Made by a program: the position numbers and the translations under genes. From an uncultured Coriobacteriaceae bacterium (GTDB lineage Bacteria; Actinomycetota; Coriobacteriia; Coriobacteriales; Eggerthellaceae): a DNA stretch of 7,458 nt. Of this stretch, positions 4,663 to 7,458 are shown piece after piece. The notes under the pieces are model-generated. The model was not told where the DNA came from. It saw only the letters and a list, made by a program, of their open reading frames with translations, and did not search any database. The first letter of the stretch is position 1. Each line of letters opens with the position of its first letter. Location of the stretch: the NCBI GenBank assembly GCA_946623915.1, contig CAMORQ010000085.1, forward strand, positions 1 through 7,458, in the 5' to 3' direction.

Positions 4663-6174
4663 ATGGAAGGCAAACGTGCTACATACGGTTTCGGCCTGCT
4701 TGCATCGGGCTATCTCTGGGCGTGCGTTGCCGTGTTCGCGGCCCTGCGCTTATCGGGTGCCGCGGTCAACCACTTCCTTTACTCCGCCGTTGCCGACGTG
4801 TTCGGTCCGGCGCGTGAAATTGCGACGCTGCTCGGCGCTGTCGTCTATTTTGCGTACGCGTTTGTGGCGTTGCGCAACCCGCGTTCGCTGAACGCCAAAG
4901 CTATCACCGTGCTCTGCGTTGCTGCTTTCGGGTTGTTCGGGGCGTGCCTTGCGGCGGCGAATGCGTTTGCCGCCCCAGCCTTGTTCGTGCTCGCCCTTAT
5001 GCTGCGCACGATGGCGTCGGCGTCGTTAGTGGTTCTATTCGGATTCTGCCTTCTTCGGCTGGATTCCCTTGTGCATGTGGCGGCTGTTATCGCGTTCGGC
5101 TTTCTCTTCAACTATCTGTGCACTCCCGCCATGCGCATTCTGGCGTCACCTGTCACCGCGATCGCATTCATGGTGGCTGCGGGTGTTCTGTGCTCTCTGT
5201 TCTGCGGCCATTTTGCCCGGGAAGGGATGGATCGCGTGCGGTTGTCGGAATCTGCCGGGGACATGGAGCTTGATGATCCCTGGTCGTTCGTGCAGCCGTC
5301 CCATGCGCTGTTCTGGTGCGTTTTGCTGTTCAGCACCGCAACGGGTTTCGCGCTGACGCTTGGCGAAGTGGGCAACGCGCCTGCGCAGATCACCATCGAA
5401 GGGTTCGCGATCGTGCTCGTGGCGCTGTATCTGGTGTTCGTGCACGACGAAAAACAAGAAGACACTTTGTTCTCTTTTGCGGTGTTGCTGGTTGCGGCAG
5501 GGTTGCTCGTGGCGCCGCTGACGATTCAGATGGACGTCATTAGCGTTGCCCCCAACACTCTCATTCGCTTCGGCGGGGATTGCTTCACGGTGCTGCTCTG
5601 GCTTGTGATAGCAGGCGTCGGGAAGCGCAACCTTTTCGGCATGCTGCCCGTGCTGGGCTTCGCGCAGGCGTACGGCAGCGTGGGAACCACCCTTGGCGCC
5701 ATGGTCGGACATGCGACCAACGGCTACATCGCGGACAACACGATGGCGGCTGCGGCAGTTTGCCTGGGCATCGCATTCGTGTTCTTCGCGTTTCTGTGGG
5801 CAGGGTTTCGCACGTTCAGCTTCACCGAGACCATCAACGGGGTGCAGAAGCTATCCGTAGCCGACGTGGAGTCGGGCGCTGCGGCGGACGGCGCTGCGAG
5901 CGAAGAGGGTGGTGAAGTGGGCGCGGCAGCGGATTCTGCATCTGTCCAGCCGCCCCCGGACGCCATCGCGCAGTGCTGCGCAGAACTAGCTGCCGAGCAC
6001 GGCCTTACCCCGCGCGAGACCGAGATCTTCCAGATGCTCGCGCGCGGGCGCAACGGACGCTTCATCATGGAGCACTACGTGATCAGCCGCAACACCACGA
6101 AAAGCCACATCAAGCACATCTACGCGAAACTTGGCGTGCACAGCCACCAGGAGCTCATCGACCTGGTGCAATAG
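4663..6174 (+). CDS. 12-TM membrane-bound LuxR-family transcriptional regulator
   Basis: A 503-residue protein in two parts. Residues about 8-385 form roughly twelve membrane helices in two sets of six (near 8-30, 53-71, 78-101, 104-131, 133-153, 161-184, then 213-234, 246-262, 269-288, 300-320, 324-345, 359-382), split by a charged loop at 185-210. A flexible Ala/Gly/Glu-rich linker (about 395-435) leads to a C-terminal LuxR/GerE helix-turn-helix (448-503) starting LTPRETEIFQMLARG, with recognition helix SRNTTKSHIKHIYAKL (475-490). This architecture is abundant in Eggerthellaceae, where such proteins control nearby reductase or dehydroxylase genes in response to their substrates. There is no kinase or receiver domain, so it probably senses and binds DNA as a one-component system from the membrane. 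It diverges from the flavoprotein gene across a shared control region, its most likely target. The ligand is unknown. Confidence 0.92.
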   Translation: MEGKRATYGFGLLASGYLWACVAVFAALRLSGAAVNHFLYSAVADVFGPAREIATLLGAVVYFAYAFVALRNPRSLNAKAITVLCVAAFGLFGACLAAANAFAAPALFVLALMLRTMASASLVVLFGFCLLRLDSLVHVAAVIAFGFLFNYLCTPAMRILASPVTAIAFMVAAGVLCSLFCGHFAREGMDRVRLSESAGDMELDDPWSFVQPSHALFWCVLLFSTATGFALTLGEVGNAPAQITIEGFAIVLVALYLVFVHDEKQEDTLFSFAVLLVAAGLLVAPLTIQMDVISVAPNTLIRFGGDCFTVLLWLVIAGVGKRNLFGMLPVLGFAQAYGSVGTTLGAMVGHATNGYIADNTMAAAAVCLGIAFVFFAFLWAGFRTFSFTETINGVQKLSVADVESGAAADGAASEEGGEVGAAADSASVQPPPDAIAQCCAELAAEHGLTPRETEIFQMLARGRNGRFIMEHYVISRNTTKSHIKHIYAKLGVHSHQELIDLVQ

Positions 6175-6190
6175 GCGTGGGCGTGCGCGT

Positions 6191-6256
6191 ATCAGTGGGG
6201 ATGGGGTCGTTTGGCACACTCGCCCCCGCTGGCATCGTGTGTCAGTGGGGAGGGGC
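6191..6256. repeat. 50-bp-spaced direct repeat and imperfect hairpin
   Basis: TCAGTGGGGA at 6192-6201 recurs at 6242-6251, exactly 50 bp apart, each followed by a G run. The second copy can also pair with CCCCGCTG (6224-6231), as CAGTGGGG at 6243-6250 with one G-U pair. This lies just after the regulator stop, but no T-run follows, so it is not a convincing intrinsic terminator. Confidence 0.45.
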
Positions 6257-6279
6257 GTGCAAGCGAGAGGCGGCGCATC

Positions 6280-6310
6280 CGCGTGAGATATCTCCGTCGC
6301 CCCTCACGCG
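6280..6310. other. Hairpin in the convergent spacer
   Basis: CGCGTGAG (6280-6287) pairs with CTCACGCG (6303-6310) around a 15-nt loop; the 10-bp palindrome GAGATATCTC (6285-6294) overlaps the left arm. There is no T-run. It could limit readthrough between the two converging genes. The 252-bp spacer (6175-6426) holds no gene I can support. Confidence 0.35.
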
Positions 6311-6376
6311 CGCGTTCCTACATGAGCGTCCCTTCTCGCGGGGTCCCTGCAGAGCCATGCTCGACGTGGACTACGA

Positions 6377-6418
6377 GGCGCATGTGCGCCCCTTCGCGCG
6401 AGGGTCTCCCTTCGCGCG
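6377..6418 (-). terminator. Pair of GC hairpins after ppk1
   Basis: Hairpin 1 pairs CGCGCGAGGG (6395-6404) with CCCTTCGCGCG (6408-6418) across a TCT loop: ten pairs and one bulged base. Hairpin 2 is GGCGCATGTGCGCC (6377-6390). In the ppk1 direction the first begins 8 bp after the stop codon. CCCTTCGCGCG also occurs at 6390-6400, an 18-bp-spaced direct repeat. No T-run follows, so any termination would be non-canonical, perhaps serving both converging transcripts. Confidence 0.45.
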
Positions 6419-6426
6419 CATCCCCT

Positions 6427-7458
6427 CTATTTCTGGGTCTGCTTCTTGGCGGCCTTTGCAGCCTTGGCGGCTTTCGCGGCTTCCTTGCTGCGCTTGGCGG
6501 CGTCGGCGATCAGCTCTTCCTGCGCGTTGCGCGCCGGCAGGCCGTTCTTGCCACGTGTGAGGACGCCTAGGCCCGTCCACTTGCGGTCGCGCTTCAGCTC
6601 GCGCAGCTTAACCGTGTCGGCGAGGCACGTGTCGATGTAGTGGAACACCTGCTGCTTGACGGCCTCGTCTTCGATAGGCCACGCGATTTCGATGCGCTTG
6701 TCCAAGTTACGTGTCATCAGGTCGGCAGACGACAGCAGCAGCGTGCAGTTTTCACGTGGGCCGAAAGCGAAGATGCGGCTGTGCTCGAGCAAACGCCCGA
6801 CGATGGAGACGACGCGCACGTTTTCGGTGTGGTTCTTCACGCCGGGCACGATGCAGGAAATGCCGCGCACAAGCATGGTCACAGGCACGCCCGCCCGACT
6901 GGCTTCCGCGATCTTTTCGATGACATCCTTGTCGGTTACCGAGTTGGTCTTGAAGAACAGCCCGCACGGCTCACCGGCTTGCGCGAGCTCGATCTGCTTG
7001 TCGATGTTCACCAGGATGTTTTGCTTGATCTGCAGCGGGGCCACCCACAGATGGCGATAGGCGCGGCTCGTGGTTTCCAGGTTCATGTTGCGGAAGAACT
7101 CGGTCGCGTCCTTGCCAATCTCGGGACGGGTGGTTATGAAACTGAAGTCCGTGTAGAGACGTGCGGTCTTTTCGTTGTAGTTGCCCGTTCCCAGCTGCGT
7201 GATGTACTGGATGCCCTCTGGCGTGCGGCGCGTAATCGAGCAGATCTTGCTGTGAACCTTGCAGTCGGCGAAACCGTAGATCACCTGGGCGCCTGCCTCT
7301 TCGAACAGGTGCGACCATTCGATGTTGTTGCTTTCGTCGAAGCGGGCGCGCAGTTCGAACAGGGCCAGGACCTGCTTGCCGTTTTCCGCGGCGCGGATTA
7401 TGGCTTCGGCCAGACGCGACTGGCTGGCCAGGCGGTATAGCGTGATTTTGATGCTGGT
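6427..7458 (-). CDS. ppk1: Polyphosphate kinase 1, C-terminal half (partial)
   Basis: The last 343 codons of PPK1, which transfers the terminal phosphate of ATP to inorganic polyphosphate through a phosphohistidine; full-length family members are about 700 residues, so the start lies beyond the right edge. The frame stays open to 7458: ITLYRLASQSRLAEAI, then ENGKQVLALFELRARFDESN, then VIYGFADCKVHSKI. The His of KVHSK (codon 7252-7254) corresponds to the phosphorylated His of the first phospholipase-D-like motif. The His of GRLLEHSRIF (codon 6781-6783) is that of the second. SSADLMTRNLDKRIEIAWPI is the usual C-terminal signature. A GTG at 7284 is internal, not a start. The protein ends in an unusual Lys/Ala tail (KEAAKAAKAAKAAKKQTQK). 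It converges on the regulator gene; no exopolyphosphatase is in view. Confidence 0.95.
   Translation of the reverse strand, partial: TSIKITLYRLASQSRLAEAIIRAAENGKQVLALFELRARFDESNNIEWSHLFEEAGAQVIYGFADCKVHSKICSITRRTPEGIQYITQLGTGNYNEKTARLYTDFSFITTRPEIGKDATEFFRNMNLETTSRAYRHLWVAPLQIKQNILVNIDKQIELAQAGEPCGLFFKTNSVTDKDVIEKIAEASRAGVPVTMLVRGISCIVPGVKNHTENVRVVSIVGRLLEHSRIFAFGPRENCTLLLSSADLMTRNLDKRIEIAWPIEDEAVKQQVFHYIDTCLADTVKLRELKRDRKWTGLGVLTRGKNGLPARNAQEELIADAAKRSKEAAKAAKAAKAAKKQTQK

Noticed and set aside
7282..7284. GTG as the start codon of a separate 285-residue protein
   Set aside because: The frame continues upstream to the window edge with strongly conserved PPK1 sequence, so this is an internal Val codon.
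6640..7440. A 266-codon plus-strand open frame opposite ppk1
   Set aside because: The opposite strand carries both PPK1 histidine motifs and the full C-terminal signature; this frame has no recognisable domain.

Overview
The window reads as chromosome from a GC-rich anaerobic actinobacterium of the Coriobacteriia, most likely family Eggerthellaceae. This is inferred from gene content, not from a marker gene. The main clue is a Tat-exported flavoprotein reductase divergent from a 12-helix membrane protein ending in a LuxR-type DNA-binding domain, a pairing characteristic of Eggerthella and its relatives. The genus cannot be set from this sequence.

Layout, left to right. Positions 1-116 hold a GC-rich 44-bp tandem repeat that ends at the stop codon of a minus-strand radical SAM protein (117-1010). 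A minus-strand membrane protein of the CmpB-like 'putative ABC transporter permease' family follows (1123-2142). It is preceded by a possible 11-codon leader ORF (2143-2178) whose TAG directly abuts the permease ATG. A stretch of about 510 bp without a convincing full-size gene (2143-2656) holds a degenerate minisatellite with linked 38-bp and 18-bp periods (2333-2462) and a strong intrinsic terminator (2596-2626). The terminator ends the transcript of a Tat/lipoprotein flavoprotein of the fumarate-reductase-like family (2657-4390, minus). A 272-bp divergent control region (4391-4662) separates it from the 12-TM LuxR-family regulator (4663-6174, plus). A hairpin-rich, repeat-rich convergent spacer (6175-6426) leads into the C-terminal half of polyphosphate kinase 1 (6427 to the right edge, minus, incomplete).

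The most interesting unit is 2596-6174: exported reductase, shared promoter region and membrane regulator. The control region contains two copies of a composite element, CCCCAATGGGG followed 2 nt later by ATTT(TT)GCA, 55 bp apart. They sit nearly symmetrically around an AT-rich centre that reads as a -10 box on both strands (TATAGT on plus, TATAAG on minus). This looks like a shared, activator-dependent bidirectional promoter. The reductase lacks the Arg and His residues expected of a fumarate reductase at the positions I could line up by eye, so it probably reduces something other than fumarate. My reading is an orphan 'sense a small molecule, then respire it' module with unknown substrate. 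No cytochrome or FMN-binding partner is encoded in the window, so electrons must come from a carrier encoded elsewhere.
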